A stretch of DNA of 64,000 nt, from contig NZ_CP075691.1 in NCBI RefSeq assembly GCF_020026305.1, positions 4,650,001 to 4,714,000 on the forward strand. The letters are read 5' to 3'. A program made the position numbers and the translations under genes. The DNA is from Streptomyces sp. 135. GTDB taxonomy: Bacteria > Actinomycetota > Actinomycetes > Streptomycetales > Streptomycetaceae. The notes under the pieces were generated by a model that saw only the letters and a list, made by a program, of their open reading frames with translations, searched no databases and was not told the origin of the DNA. Positions 1 through 8,028 of the stretch are shown in pieces; position 1 is the first letter of the stretch; each line of letters begins with the position of its first letter.

Positions 1-525
1 GCCGAGGACTCCGCGGAGCTGAAGCCCGAGCATCCGCATGTGGTGCGCCTGGAATCCCGCCCGGCGAACCAGGAGGGGGCCGGTCTCGTCGGCCTGGACG
101 ACCTCGTGCGCCAGGCCTTGCGGATGCGGCCCGACCGGCTGGTCGTCGGCGAGGTGCGGGGCCCGGAGGTGGTGCACCTGCTGGCCGCGCTCAATACCGG
201 CCACGAGGGCGGCTGCGGCACGGTGCATGCCAATGCTGCGGGGGACGTACCGGCCCGCCTGGAGGCCCTGGGGACGGCTGCAGGGCTGGACCGGGCAGCC
301 CTGCACAGCCAACTGGCGGCAGCGCTGTCGGTGGTCGTCCATCTCGTACGCGACCGGGCGGGCCGCCGCCGCATCGCCGAGGTGCATGTCCTGGAGCGGG
401 CCGCGTCGGGGCTGGTGACGACCGTGCCCGCGCTGCGGTGGGGCACGGAAGCCTTCGCCGAAGGCCCCGGGTGGGAGCGGCTGGACTCACTCCTCACGGG
501 CGCGGAGCGGGGTGATCCGGCGTGA
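1..525 (+). CDS. TadA/CpaF-type secretion ATPase, 3' part (partial)
   Basis: The gene enters the window already in frame, so its N-terminal and Walker A regions are missing. The visible 174 codons hold the Asp-box-like stretch EDSAELKPEHPHVVRLESR, then LRMRPDRLVVGEVRG (Walker B-like) and ALNTGHEGGCGTVHAN (His box). These are diagnostic of the GspE/VirB11 superfamily, TadA/CpaF branch. The enzyme would power assembly of Flp-type pili at the inner face of the membrane. The stop overlaps the GTG of the next gene (GTGA at 522-525), implying translational coupling to the TadB-like protein. The five genes that follow complete a compact actinobacterial Tad locus. Function is secure from motifs; the true start is unknown. 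Confidence 0.93.
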   Translation, partial: AEDSAELKPEHPHVVRLESRPANQEGAGLVGLDDLVRQALRMRPDRLVVGEVRGPEVVHLLAALNTGHEGGCGTVHANAAGDVPARLEALGTAAGLDRAALHSQLAAALSVVVHLVRDRAGRRRIAEVHVLERAASGLVTTVPALRWGTEAFAEGPGWERLDSLLTGAERGDPA

Positions 526-1517
526 GTACGTCGATGTGGGCGGCGGTGGTGTGCGCGGGGAGCGCGGCGTGGCTGATGGGAGGCCGGGACGGTATGGCTC
601 GGCGCGTTCGGTCGGTGCTGGGGGTCGGGGTGCCGCCGGTAGAGGCGGGCGGGTGGTCCTGGCGGCGGATTGTCGCCGCCGGGCGCGGCCGGGTGCGGCA
701 TGAGTGGTGGTGCCTGGTGGCCGGGGTGGCGGTGGCGCTCCTTGGGGAGTCGCTGCTGCCGGTGGTCGCGGGGGCGGCGGGAGTGCCGGTGGCGGCGCGG
801 GTGCGCCGGGCCCGGGGAGCACGTCGGGAACGGGATCGGCGCGGGGACGCGGTGATCTCGCTGTGCGGGGCGCTCGCGGGCGAGGTGCGGGCGGGGCGGC
901 AGCCGGGGGAGGCGTTGCGGGTGGTCTTGGGGGAGGGCGGTGTTGGGGGGTTCGGTCTTGGGGGTGGCGGCTCTGGTGGGCTTGGCTCCGGGGGCGGCGG
1001 CTCCGGTGGGCTCAACTTCGAGGAGGGCAGCTCTGGCGGGTTCGACTTCGGGTGCGGGGTTGCCGTAGGCGGTGCGGCGGGTGAGCGGGACGGCGCGGGG
1101 CGCGGTGCGGTGCTGGCGGCGGCGCGGTTCGGCGGGGATGTGCCGGGGGCCTTGGTGGAGGCGGCTCGGGAGCCGGGGGCGGAGGGGTTGCTGGGGCTCG
1201 CGGCCTGCTGGCGGGTGGCCGTGGACCGAGGCGCGGGGCTCGCGGCGGGACTTGAGCGGCTGGAAGGCGCGCTGCGGGTGGAGCGCGACCAACGGGCCGA
1301 TTTGAACGCCCAGTTGGCCGGGGCGCGGTCGACCGCCGCGATGCTCGCGGGGCTGCCGGTGCTGGGGCTGCTGATGGGCAGCGCGCTGGGGGCCGAGCCG
1401 CTGAGGGTGCTGCTGCACACGGGAGCGGGCCTCGGCTGCCTGGTGGCGGGCGGGGTGCTGGAGGGCGCCGGGGCGTGGTGGGCGCTGCGGATCGTACGAG
1501 GAGCGGAGGGGCCATGA
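522..1517 (+). CDS. TadB-like type II secretion F-family membrane protein
   Basis: This 331-residue protein starts with GTG inside the stop region of the ATPase gene. It has N-terminal hydrophobic segments, a central cytoplasmic helical domain with the conserved pattern VPGALVEAAREPGAEGL, and a hydrophobic C-terminal pair. It fits the platform protein that couples the Tad ATPase to the pilus. About residues 142-188 form a Gly/Ser-rich insert (GGGGSGGLGSGGGGSGG), encoded by imperfect short GC-rich repeats at about 946-1080. This looks like repeat expansion within a cytoplasmic loop. The stop overlaps the next start (ATGA at 1514-1517). Confidence 0.85.
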   Translation: MSTSMWAAVVCAGSAAWLMGGRDGMARRVRSVLGVGVPPVEAGGWSWRRIVAAGRGRVRHEWWCLVAGVAVALLGESLLPVVAGAAGVPVAARVRRARGARRERDRRGDAVISLCGALAGEVRAGRQPGEALRVVLGEGGVGGFGLGGGGSGGLGSGGGGSGGLNFEEGSSGGFDFGCGVAVGGAAGERDGAGRGAVLAAARFGGDVPGALVEAAREPGAEGLLGLAACWRVAVDRGAGLAAGLERLEGALRVERDQRADLNAQLAGARSTAAMLAGLPVLGLLMGSALGAEPLRVLLHTGAGLGCLVAGGVLEGAGAWWALRIVRGAEGP

Positions 1518-2299
1518 GCGCTGTCCACAGGCTGGGGGTCGCCGTGTGGAGTTTCACGGCCGTGCTCTGGTTGGCGCAGACGGTGTGGGCCGCCCGGCGC
1601 GAGAGGGCGTTGCGGCGGCGGGCCGCGGAGGCACTGGGCGTGGCGAGACCGGCTGTCCGCCGCCGGGATCGGTGGCCGGGCGTGCGCGGCAAGGTGCGCG
1701 CCTGGGCCGTTGTGGTCGGCGCGGCGAGCCTGGCCTACGCCCTGGTGGGCGGGGCCTGGGGGCTCGCGGCGGGAGCGGCTGTCGGCTACGGCGCATGGCG
1801 TCGGCAGCGGAATCAGGCGTCGCCTCGCGGAGCGGACGGGGCCGTTGATGCGGCGGAGGCGGCGCGGCAACTGCCGCTGGCGGCGGATCTGTTGGCGGCT
1901 TGCGCCGCCGCGGGGGCGAGCCCTGTCTCGGCTGCCCGCGCCGTCGGGGAGTCGTTGCGGGGCCCGGTCGGGGAGCGGCTCGCGCGAGGGGCGGCGGAAG
2001 TGCGTCTGGGCGGTGAACCAGCGCAGGCCTGGCGGCAGTTGGCGGCGATACCGGGCGCCGCACCGCTGGCCCGGCTGCTGGAGCGGGCCGGTGAGTCGGG
2101 AGCGCAAGCCGCGGAACCGGTGGCCCGCCTCGCCGCGGACGCCCGGGCCGCGCGGGGCCGGGCGGCAACCGCCAAGGCGCGCAGGGCCGGGGCGCTGATG
2201 ACGGCGCCCGTGGGCCTGTGCTTCCTGCCGGCGTTCGTGGCGGTCGGAGTGCTGCCGGTGGTGATCGGGCTCGCGGAGGGCCTGCTGCGGACGGAATGA
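1514..2299 (+). CDS. TadC-like type II secretion F-family protein
   Basis: This is the second F-family membrane protein of the Tad locus, 261 residues from the ATG at 1514, which overlaps the upstream TGA. An upstream in-frame start at 1475 would extend it into the coding end of the previous gene and is less likely. It has an early hydrophobic segment, a central pair (VVGAASLAYALVGGAWGLAAG) and the T2SF-type stretch LPLAADLLAACAAAGASPVSAARAVG, then a C-terminal membrane helix. With the preceding protein it would form the heteromeric TadB/TadC platform. The stop overlaps the next possible start at 2296. Confidence 0.82.
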   Translation: MSAVHRLGVAVWSFTAVLWLAQTVWAARRERALRRRAAEALGVARPAVRRRDRWPGVRGKVRAWAVVVGAASLAYALVGGAWGLAAGAAVGYGAWRRQRNQASPRGADGAVDAAEAARQLPLAADLLAACAAAGASPVSAARAVGESLRGPVGERLARGAAEVRLGGEPAQAWRQLAAIPGAAPLARLLERAGESGAQAAEPVARLAADARAARGRAATAKARRAGALMTAPVGLCFLPAFVAVGVLPVVIGLAEGLLRTE

Positions 2300-2583
2300 A
2301 CACAGAGGCGATGACGGCCGAGGCCATCAGGGCCTCGGCGACAGAGACAGCAAGCGGAACATTCACGGGGGTTGAGATGCGTGGACACAACGGTACGCGG
2401 ACGCTGCTTCGGCGGACTCGCGCGGCGGCGGGCAAGGACGCGGGGATGGTCACGTCCGAGTACGCGATGGGGCTGATCGCGGCGGTGGGGTTCGCCGGAC
2501 TGCTCTACAAGGTGGTGACGAGCGGGCAGGTCAGGGCCGCTCTGCAGGCCGTGGTGGAGAAGGCACTCCATGCGTCGTTCTGA
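2296..2583 (+). CDS. Small pilin-like protein (DUF4244-type, Flp pilin candidate)
   Basis: This short protein (95 residues from the ATG at 2296, 68 from the ATG at 2377) has a basic N-terminus, the motif GMVTSEYAMGLIAAVGFAGLLYKVV and a short amphipathic tail. The TSEYAMGLIAAV segment resembles the processing-site-plus-hydrophobic-helix layout of Flp pilins and the actinobacterial DUF4244 family. It would be the structural subunit assembled by the upstream ATPase and platform. The start at 2377 has a purine-rich GGGGGTTGAG before it; 2296 overlaps the previous stop. Both are possible, and I prefer 2377 biologically while giving the longer frame. Confidence 0.75.
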   Translation: MNTEAMTAEAIRASATETASGTFTGVEMRGHNGTRTLLRRTRAAAGKDAGMVTSEYAMGLIAAVGFAGLLYKVVTSGQVRAALQAVVEKALHASF

Positions 2584-2977
2584 GCGTGGCCCGAGGCCGC
2601 GGGTCAGGGGCGGGGGCTGGGACCGGGGGTTCGTGACGGCTGAGGCGGCGGTGGTGCTGCCGACGCTGGTCCTGTTCGCCATGGCGCTGGTCTGGACGCT
2701 GCTGGCCGCGTGTGCGCAGATCCAGTGCGTGGACGCGGCCAGGGCGGGGGCCCGCGCGGTGGCCCGGCAGGACCCGGAGGCGGTGGCTGTGGCGGCGGCG
2801 AGGCAGGCGGCGCCGCGTGGGGCGAGCGTCTCGGTGCGGCGCGACGGCGACCTGGTGCGGGTCGAGGTCGTCGCGGACGCGCCGGGCCCGGGAGCGTTGG
2901 GGCTCGGCCTGCGGCTGCGGTCGGAGGCGGTGGCTTTGGCGGAGGAGACGGTGCTTTCGGCGGGGGTGGGCTCATGA
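2570..2977 (+). CDS. TadE-like pseudopilin
   Basis: This 135-residue protein has a short basic N-terminus and the TadE signature GFVTAEAAVVLPTLVLFAMALVWTLL (given here in part: residues about 20-45), a prepilin-like glutamate followed by a hydrophobic helix. The remainder is small, soluble and presumably extracellular. Such minor pseudopilins prime or cap Flp pili. The gene overlaps the pilin-like gene by 14 nt and its TGA overlaps the next ATG (ATGA at 2974-2977), so it belongs to the same operon. Confidence 0.85.
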   Translation: MRRSERGPRPRVRGGGWDRGFVTAEAAVVLPTLVLFAMALVWTLLAACAQIQCVDAARAGARAVARQDPEAVAVAAARQAAPRGASVSVRRDGDLVRVEVVADAPGPGALGLGLRLRSEAVALAEETVLSAGVGS

Positions 2978-3372
2978 CAGGCGGGGCGTGGTGGCGCGGC
3001 CCGGGGCGGGATCGAGGGGCCGCCACGGTCTGGTCGGCGGTGGTGATGGCGGTGCTCTGTGTGCTCTGCGGGGCGTTGCTCGCCGTGGGGCAGGCCGTCA
3101 TGGCCCGGCATCGGGCGGGTGGCGCGGCGGACTTGGCGGCACTGGCGGCGGCGGACCACTGGGCGGCGGGGACGTCGAAGGCGTGCGCGGGGGCGGAGAG
3201 GGTGGCGGCGGCGCAGGGGGCGAGACTTGTGCGTTGTGCCGTGCGGGGCGAGATCTCCGAGGTCACGGCTTCGGCCTCCGCGGGGCACTTCTCGGCCCGG
3301 GTCAACTCCCGCGCGGGCCCGGCACATTCGCAGCTGGATGCGAGTGGGCTGCCGCCGCCCAGGGGATCGTAG
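2974..3372 (+). CDS. Rv3654c/TadG-like secretion-neighbourhood protein with repeat-derived tail
   Basis: This 132-residue protein is the last of the Tad cluster. It has the typical DRGAATVWSAVVMAVLCVLC segment (TadE/TadG-like helix), then AGGAADLAALAAADHW and paired cysteines (SKACAGAERV, LVRCAVRGE) that could form a disulfide outside the membrane. Its last ~20 codons (after SRAGPA) run into the first copy of a tandem repeat (3318-3575), so the C-terminal HSQLDASGLPPPRGS looks acquired from repeat DNA rather than ancestral. The start at 2974 overlaps the TadE stop. Confidence 0.8.
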   Translation: MTGGAWWRGPGRDRGAATVWSAVVMAVLCVLCGALLAVGQAVMARHRAGGAADLAALAAADHWAAGTSKACAGAERVAAAQGARLVRCAVRGEISEVTASASAGHFSARVNSRAGPAHSQLDASGLPPPRGS

Positions 3373-3575
3373 CGGCCCGGACGCTCTGCGCGAGGGGCTG
3401 GACCTGGCCACGTTCGCCGCCGGGTGCGAGTGGGCTGCCGCCGCCTCGGGGGCCGTAGTGCCGCCGCCGCTCGGTGGGAGAGGTTGAGCCCGGCCATATT
3501 CGCAGCTGGATGCGAGTGGGCTGCCGCTGCCCCGGAGCCATAACGCCCCCGCCGCTCGGCGCGAGGGGGCAGGAC
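3318..3575. repeat. Three imperfect ~85-bp tandem repeats after the Tad operon
   Basis: Three copies start near 3318, 3403 and 3490. Each carries TTCGCnGCnGGnTGCGAGTG followed by GGCTGCCGCnGCCnCGG, a short variable part, and a GCCGCTCGGCGCGAGG-like end. Copy 1 lies in the 3' end of the TadG-like gene; copies 2 and 3 are intergenic. The block explains the long spurious reading frames on both strands. No transposase or terminal target duplication is visible, so the origin is unknown. Confidence 0.75.
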
Positions 3576-3583
3576 CCGGGGCC

Positions 3584-3985
3584 TCAGGCGTCCTGCGGAT
3601 ACCAGCGCAGCTCCACGGTGTTGCCGTCCGGGTCGCGCACGTAGAGCGAGAGGGCGGTGCCTCGGGCGCCGAAGCGCTCGCCGGGGCCGTCCAGCACCGT
3701 GAAGACGCCGGAATCGATGACCTGCTGCCAGTCGAGCGGCTCGACCACGAGGCAGATGTGGTCGACGTTGGAGCCCTCGGGCGGCCCGTCGGGGGCCTTG
3801 ACGAGGTCGATGATGGTGGTGGGGCTCACCCGTACGGACGGGAAGGGGGCCTTGCCGTCCCTCCACTCCTCCACCCGCACCGGCTCCAGCCCCAGCGGGC
3901 CGGTGTAGAAGGCGAGCGAACGCTCGATGTCGGTGACGTTCAGGACGAGGTGGTCGAAGGCGATCACGCGCATGAGTGTCTCCAT
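3584..3985 (-). CDS. VOC (glyoxalase/extradiol dioxygenase-like) family protein
   Basis: This is a 133-residue single-module pair of beta-alpha-beta-beta-beta units. The probable metal ligands of the vicinal oxygen chelate fold are visible: His in FDHLVLNV, His in VDHICLVVEP and Glu in DGNTVELRWY. The DPDGN turn before the last strand is characteristic. Substrate cannot be told; relatives include glyoxalase I, fosfomycin-resistance and dioxygenase-like enzymes. Starts at 3985 (METLMRV) or 3973 (MRVIAFDH) are both plausible, the latter beginning just before the first strand. It is transcribed divergently from the LysR gene, so it is a likely target of that regulator. Confidence 0.85.
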   Translation of the reverse strand: METLMRVIAFDHLVLNVTDIERSLAFYTGPLGLEPVRVEEWRDGKAPFPSVRVSPTTIIDLVKAPDGPPEGSNVDHICLVVEPLDWQQVIDSGVFTVLDGPGERFGARGTALSLYVRDPDGNTVELRWYPQDA

Positions 3986-4160
3986 GAAGTCGGGGCCGCA
4001 CGGGCGCTGGTGGCAAGTGTGGGGACGTTGGGGCGATGGTGGCTCCGGGGTCTCATCGGTCCCGGGGTGGGGCCGGGTGCCGAGTGGTCCGGCCCGGCGT
4101 CGACTTCAGCATCGTCGAGCGCGGATCCATCGGTCCAACGCATGTTTGTCATCCGATCGA

Positions 4161-4173
4161 TCGTGATTCACGA
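4161..4173. promoter_or_regulatory. Perfect inverted repeat at the LysR start
   Basis: TCGTGA-T-TCACGA lies immediately before and into the first candidate start codon of the LysR gene, in the divergent VOC/LysR spacer. LysR proteins commonly autoregulate through interrupted dyads in such spacers. Because it overlaps the ATG at 4173, it argues for translation from 4182 or later. Confidence 0.4.
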
Positions 4174-4181
4174 TGCGTCGA

Positions 4182-5069
4182 ATGGAGCTCCAGCAGATGC
4201 GTTACGTCCTCGCGGTGGCGGAGACGGAGAACTTCACCCGGGCCGCCGAGCGGTGTCACGTCGTCCAGTCGGCGCTCAGCCACCAAGTGGCCCGACTGGA
4301 GAAGGAATTGGGGGCCCGGCTGTTCGAGCGGACCAGTCGCAGGGTGCGGTTGACCGCTGCCGGGGAGGCGTTCCTGCCCGCCGCCCGGCAGGCACTGGAA
4401 GCGGCCGAGCGGGCCAAGGCGGAGGTGTCGGCGGCCACCGGGGAGATACGGGGCAAGCTGGCCGTCGGGTCGATCCCGACCGTGGCGGCCGTCGACCTCC
4501 CGGCGGTGCTGCGGGACTACCACCTGCGCTACCCCCAGGTCCGGATCAGCCTGCGGGTCGGCTCCAGCGAGCGGCTCGTGGAGCAGGTGCGGGACGGCAC
4601 GCTGGACGCGGCGTTCCTCGGCGTGCAGCCCGCTTTCCGGCCACAGGGTGTCAACGACCGCGAACTCGCCCACGGGCAGCATGTCGCCGTGGTCGCCCCG
4701 GGCCACCCGCTGGCCACGGAGAAGGAGGTGGACCTCAGCCGTCTGGCCGAAGAGGCGTTCGTGGATTTCGCCGAGGGCAGCGCGGCCCGTGCCCAGTCGG
4801 ACGAGGCGTTCGCGGCGGCCGGACTGCGGCGCGAGGTCGCCTTCGAGGTGTCCGGCGTCGAGCTCATGGCCCGGATGGTCCGCCACGGGCTCGGCATCGC
4901 GCTGCTGCCCGCGACGTTCGCCGCCGAACTGCCCGGCCTGCGAACCGTGCCGGTCACCAACGGGCCGGTACGGGTGGAACGCCTCGTGTGGAGCCGCTTC
5001 ACTCCGTCGCCCGCGGCCTCCGCCTTCCTGGCCCTGCTGGATGCCGGCACGCGGCCTCCGGCGGGGTGA
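4182..5069 (+). CDS. LysR-family transcriptional regulator
   Basis: From MELQQMRYV the protein has 295 residues: an N-terminal winged HTH (AVAETENFTRAAERCHVVQSALSHQVARLEKELGARLF in part) and a LysR substrate-binding domain with the usual bilobed pattern (VGSIPTVAAVDLPAVLRDY, GTLDAAFLGV, ARMVRHGLGIALLP). ATG at 4182 gives the family-typical N-terminus; 4173 would begin inside a palindrome. No strong Shine-Dalgarno precedes 4182, so the mRNA may be leaderless. Effector is unknown. Divergent arrangement suggests it regulates the VOC gene and itself. Confidence 0.9.
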   Translation: MELQQMRYVLAVAETENFTRAAERCHVVQSALSHQVARLEKELGARLFERTSRRVRLTAAGEAFLPAARQALEAAERAKAEVSAATGEIRGKLAVGSIPTVAAVDLPAVLRDYHLRYPQVRISLRVGSSERLVEQVRDGTLDAAFLGVQPAFRPQGVNDRELAHGQHVAVVAPGHPLATEKEVDLSRLAEEAFVDFAEGSAARAQSDEAFAAAGLRREVAFEVSGVELMARMVRHGLGIALLPATFAAELPGLRTVPVTNGPVRVERLVWSRFTPSPAASAFLALLDAGTRPPAG

Positions 5070-5157
5070 CGGCACCGCCGCCCACCGGTCGCCCGACAAC
5101 CGCTGCGGGGCCGGAGGGCTCTGCGAGGACGGCCCAGGAGGGTCCTGCGAGGACGGC

Positions 5158-7461
5158 CTAGGCGGACGGCCCCGCATCCCTGAGCAACACAGAAAGCAGC
5201 CGCACAGCACCCCGCTTGTGCAAAGGCTCATTGCCGTTGCCGCACTTCGGGGACTGGATGCACGAAGGGCAGCCCGCCTCGCACTCGCAGGAGGCGATCG
5301 CCTGGCGCGTGGCCGTCAGCCATTCCCGCGCCGTGTGGAAGGCCCGCTCGGCGAAGCCCGCCCCACCCGGATGGCCGTCGTACACGAACACCGTGGGAAG
5401 GAGCGTGTCCGGATGCAGCGGCACGGAGACGCCGCCGATGTCCCAGCGGTCACACGTCGCGAACAGCGGCAGCATCCCGATGGAGGCGTGCTCGGCGGCG
5501 TGCAGCGCGCCGCCGAGGATCTCGGGATGGACGCGGGCGGCGTCCAGTTGGTCCTCGGTGACCGTCCACCAGACGGCGCGCGTCCGCAACGTACGAGGAG
5601 GCAGTTCCAGCTTGGTCTCGCCGAGGACCTCGCCCGTCATGAGCTTCCTGCGCAGGAAGGAGACGACCTGGTTGGTCACCTCGACGGAGCCGTAGCAGAG
5701 GCGGCCCTCGCCCCACGGAACCTCCACGTCCGTCTCCAGGATGGAGATCGCCGTGGTGTCGCGCGCGGTCGTGGAGTAGGGCGGCACGGCCTCCTCGACC
5801 AGCGCCACCGAGTCCTCCAGGTCGAGGTGGCGCACGAGATACGTACGGCCCTGGTGGAGGTGGACCGCGCCCTCGTGCACGGTCGTGTGCGCGGCGGAGG
5901 CGTCCACGGTGCCGAGGAGCCGGCCCGTGCCCTCCTCGACGATCTGGACGGGGTTGCCGCCCTCGCCGCGGATGTCCGTGAGGTCGGCGGCCCGCTCCCT
6001 GCGGGTCCAGTGCCAGGCCTTCGTGCGGCGCCGCAGCAGCTTCGCGGCCTCCAGCTGCGGCAGCAGCTCCTCGGCGGCCGGGCCGAAGAGGGCGAGGTCC
6101 GCCTCGACCAGCGGCAGCTCCGCGGCGGCCGCGCACAGGTGGGGCGCGAGGACGTACGGATTGTCCGGGTCGAGGACGGTGGACTCCACCGGCTGCCGGA
6201 AGAGGGCCTCGGGGTGGTGGACGAGATAGGTGTCCAGCGGGTCGTCACGGGCCACCAGCACGGCCAGGGCGCCCTGCCCCGCACGCCCCGCGCGGCCGGC
6301 CTGCTGCCAGAGGGAGGCCCGCGTACCGGGGTAGCCCGCGATGATGACGGCGTCCAGCCCCGAGACGTCCACGCCCAGTTCGAGGGCGGTGGTCGCGGCG
6401 AGGCCGAGGAGTTCCCCGGAGTGCAGGGCGCGCTCCAGGGCGCGGCGCTCCTCGGGGAGGTAGCCGCCGCGGTAGGCGGCGACACGGCGGGCGAGGGAGC
6501 GGTCGACCTCGGCGAGGCGTTCCTGGGCGATCACCGAGATCAGCTCGGCGCCACGCCGGGAGCGTACGAAGGCGACCGAGCGGACGCCCTGCACGGTCAG
6601 GTCGGTCAGCAGGTCCGCCGTCTCGGCGGTGGCGGTACGGCGCACGGGCGCGCCCTTCTCGCCGTGCAGCTCGGTGAGCGGCGGCTCCCAGAGGGCGAAG
6701 ACGAGGTCACCCCGGGGCGAGGCGTCGTCGGCCACCTCCCGCACGGGCAGCCCCGTCAGCCGCTCCGCGGAGAGCGCGGGCTCGGCGGAGGTGGCCGAGG
6801 CCAGCAGGAAGACCGGATCGGAGCCGTAGCGGGCGCACAGGCGGCGCAGCCTGCGCAGGACCTGGGCGACGTGGGAGCCGAAGACACCGCGGTAGGTGTG
6901 GCACTCGTCGATGACCACGTAGCGCAGGGCGCGCAGGAAGGAGGACCAGCGCGGGTGGGAGGGGAGGATCCCGCGGTGCAGCATGTCCGGGTTGGTCAGC
7001 ACGTAATTGGCGTACTGACGCACCCATTCGCGTTCTTCCACCGGGGTGTCGCCGTCGTACACGGCGGGGCGTACGGCGTTGCCGAGCGGGGCCGCGAGCG
7101 CGCGGACGGCGCGCCGCTGATCGGCCGCCAGGGCCTTCGTGGGCGCCAGGTACAGGGCGGTGGCGCCACGGCCGTTGGGCGCCTCGGAGCCGTCGAGGAG
7201 GGCCGTGAGGACCGGTGTGAGGTAGGCCAGGGATTTTCCGGAGGCCGTGCCGGTCGCGACGACCACGGACTCGCCGTCCAGGGCGTGCTCGGCCGCCTGC
7301 GCCTGATGGGCCCAGGGGTGTTCGATGCCCGCCGCCCGGACGGCGGATATGACCTCCGGGAGAGAAATGGGCGCGCGATGCACGGCTCGGCCCCGCCGTG
7401 AGCCGGTCCAGGACCGCCTGCGGGGACGTCTGTGCACTGGCGGGATGTTGGCCATCGGCAA
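5158..7461 (-). CDS. DEAD/DEAH-box helicase with C-terminal zinc-binding DUF1998-type domain (MrfA/YprA-like)
   Basis: A superfamily-2 helicase of 767 codons from the nearest in-frame start. Motifs in order: WAHQAQAAE (Q-like), ATGTASGKS (Walker A), LAPTKALAADQ, TNPDMLH, VIDECHTYRG (DEAH-like box as DECH), LASATSAEP (motif III), GVRSVAFVRSRRG, AATTALELGVDVSGLDAVI and QQAGRAGRAGQG (motif VI). The C-terminus has the four-cysteine cluster CECEAGCPSC...KCGNGN, typical of the DUF1998/MrfA group implicated in DNA repair. The first ~25 residues (basic, no motif) look non-native; a family-like N-terminus lies upstream in another frame (see 7370-7525). It is divergent from bldG. Confidence 0.88.
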   Translation of the reverse strand: MPMANIPPVHRRPRRRSWTGSRRGRAVHRAPISLPEVISAVRAAGIEHPWAHQAQAAEHALDGESVVVATGTASGKSLAYLTPVLTALLDGSEAPNGRGATALYLAPTKALAADQRRAVRALAAPLGNAVRPAVYDGDTPVEEREWVRQYANYVLTNPDMLHRGILPSHPRWSSFLRALRYVVIDECHTYRGVFGSHVAQVLRRLRRLCARYGSDPVFLLASATSAEPALSAERLTGLPVREVADDASPRGDLVFALWEPPLTELHGEKGAPVRRTATAETADLLTDLTVQGVRSVAFVRSRRGAELISVIAQERLAEVDRSLARRVAAYRGGYLPEERRALERALHSGELLGLAATTALELGVDVSGLDAVIIAGYPGTRASLWQQAGRAGRAGQGALAVLVARDDPLDTYLVHHPEALFRQPVESTVLDPDNPYVLAPHLCAAAAELPLVEADLALFGPAAEELLPQLEAAKLLRRRTKAWHWTRRERAADLTDIRGEGGNPVQIVEEGTGRLLGTVDASAAHTTVHEGAVHLHQGRTYLVRHLDLEDSVALVEEAVPPYSTTARDTTAISILETDVEVPWGEGRLCYGSVEVTNQVVSFLRRKLMTGEVLGETKLELPPRTLRTRAVWWTVTEDQLDAARVHPEILGGALHAAEHASIGMLPLFATCDRWDIGGVSVPLHPDTLLPTVFVYDGHPGGAGFAERAFHTAREWLTATRQAIASCECEAGCPSCIQSPKCGNGNEPLHKRGAVRLLSVLLRDAGPSA

Positions 7462-7525
7462 TGGTCACTGGCGGATGGAGGCCGAAGGCGTCGTGCACGC
7501 CTGCCGGTAAGTGATTGAATGCCAT
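7370..7525 (-). other. Out-of-frame N-terminal segment of the helicase, with a TTA codon
   Basis: An ATG at 7525 opens a frame reading MAFNHLPAGVHDAFGL and then, further on, PQAVLDRLTAGPSRASRA. I recall this as the normal N-terminus of the Streptomyces helicase next to bldG. It is not in frame with the helicase body (7525 and 7461 differ by 64 nt). The two frames would have to meet near 7350-7385, where family members carry an extra ~20-residue linker. The sixth codon is TTA, rare in Streptomyces and dependent on the bldA tRNA. Either a genuine indel or a sequence error separates the two parts. Confidence 0.5.
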
Positions 7526-7605
7526 CGCGGCTGGCGATCCGTCCTGGGGGCTCTGCCGAGGTGTCCCGAGGGATGACCGCTCGATAGCAAGGTGCTGGAG
7601 GATCC

Positions 7606-7947
7606 GTGGACCTGTCCCTGTCGACCCGTACCGTCGGCGATCGTACGGTCGTCGAGGTCGGTGGCGAAATCGATGTGTATACCGCGCCCAAGCTGCGCGA
7701 GCAGTTGGTCGAGTTGGTGAACGACGGCAGTTTCCATCTGGTCGTCGACATGGAGGGCGTGGACTTCCTCGACTCCACCGGACTCGGCGTGCTGGTCGGC
7801 GGCCTGAAGCGCGTGCGTGCCCATGAGGGCTCGCTGCGCCTGGTCTGCAACCAGGAGCGCATTCTCAAGATCTTCCGCATCACCGGCCTGACCAAGGTGT
7901 TCCCCATTCACACCTCGGTCGAGGAAGCAGTGGCCGCCACGGACTGA
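7606..7947 (+). CDS. bldG: Anti-sigma factor antagonist BldG
   Basis: This is a 113-residue STAS-domain protein starting with GTG at 7606 after CTGGAGGA. The sequence [20 protein letters not shown] and the phosphorylatable-serine motif [14 protein letters not shown] identify it as the SpoIIAA/RsbV-type antagonist; it is the Streptomyces developmental gene product BldG, conserved beside this helicase and the downstream ATPase. Unphosphorylated BldG sequesters anti-sigma factors, releasing sigma factors for aerial growth, antibiotic production and stress. The next gene, an ATP-binding anti-sigma protein 81 nt downstream, is its natural partner. Confidence 0.95.
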
Positions 7948-8028
7948 GGCCCGTGACGGCAGTACAGCAGGGGGCCGGGCCGGCGGCCCGGCCCCCTGAC
8001 AGCACGCGCGTACGTCCGAGGGGGATGC

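Noticed and set aside
494..2107. A 537-codon minus-strand frame across the Tad genes
   Set aside because: Pro/Arg/Ser-rich without motifs; the plus strand holds coupled TadB/TadC genes.
4648..7401. A 917-codon plus-strand open frame opposite the helicase gene
   Set aside because: Composition is Arg/Gly/Ala-rich with no domain motifs, and the minus strand has a complete helicase. It is a GC-bias shadow.
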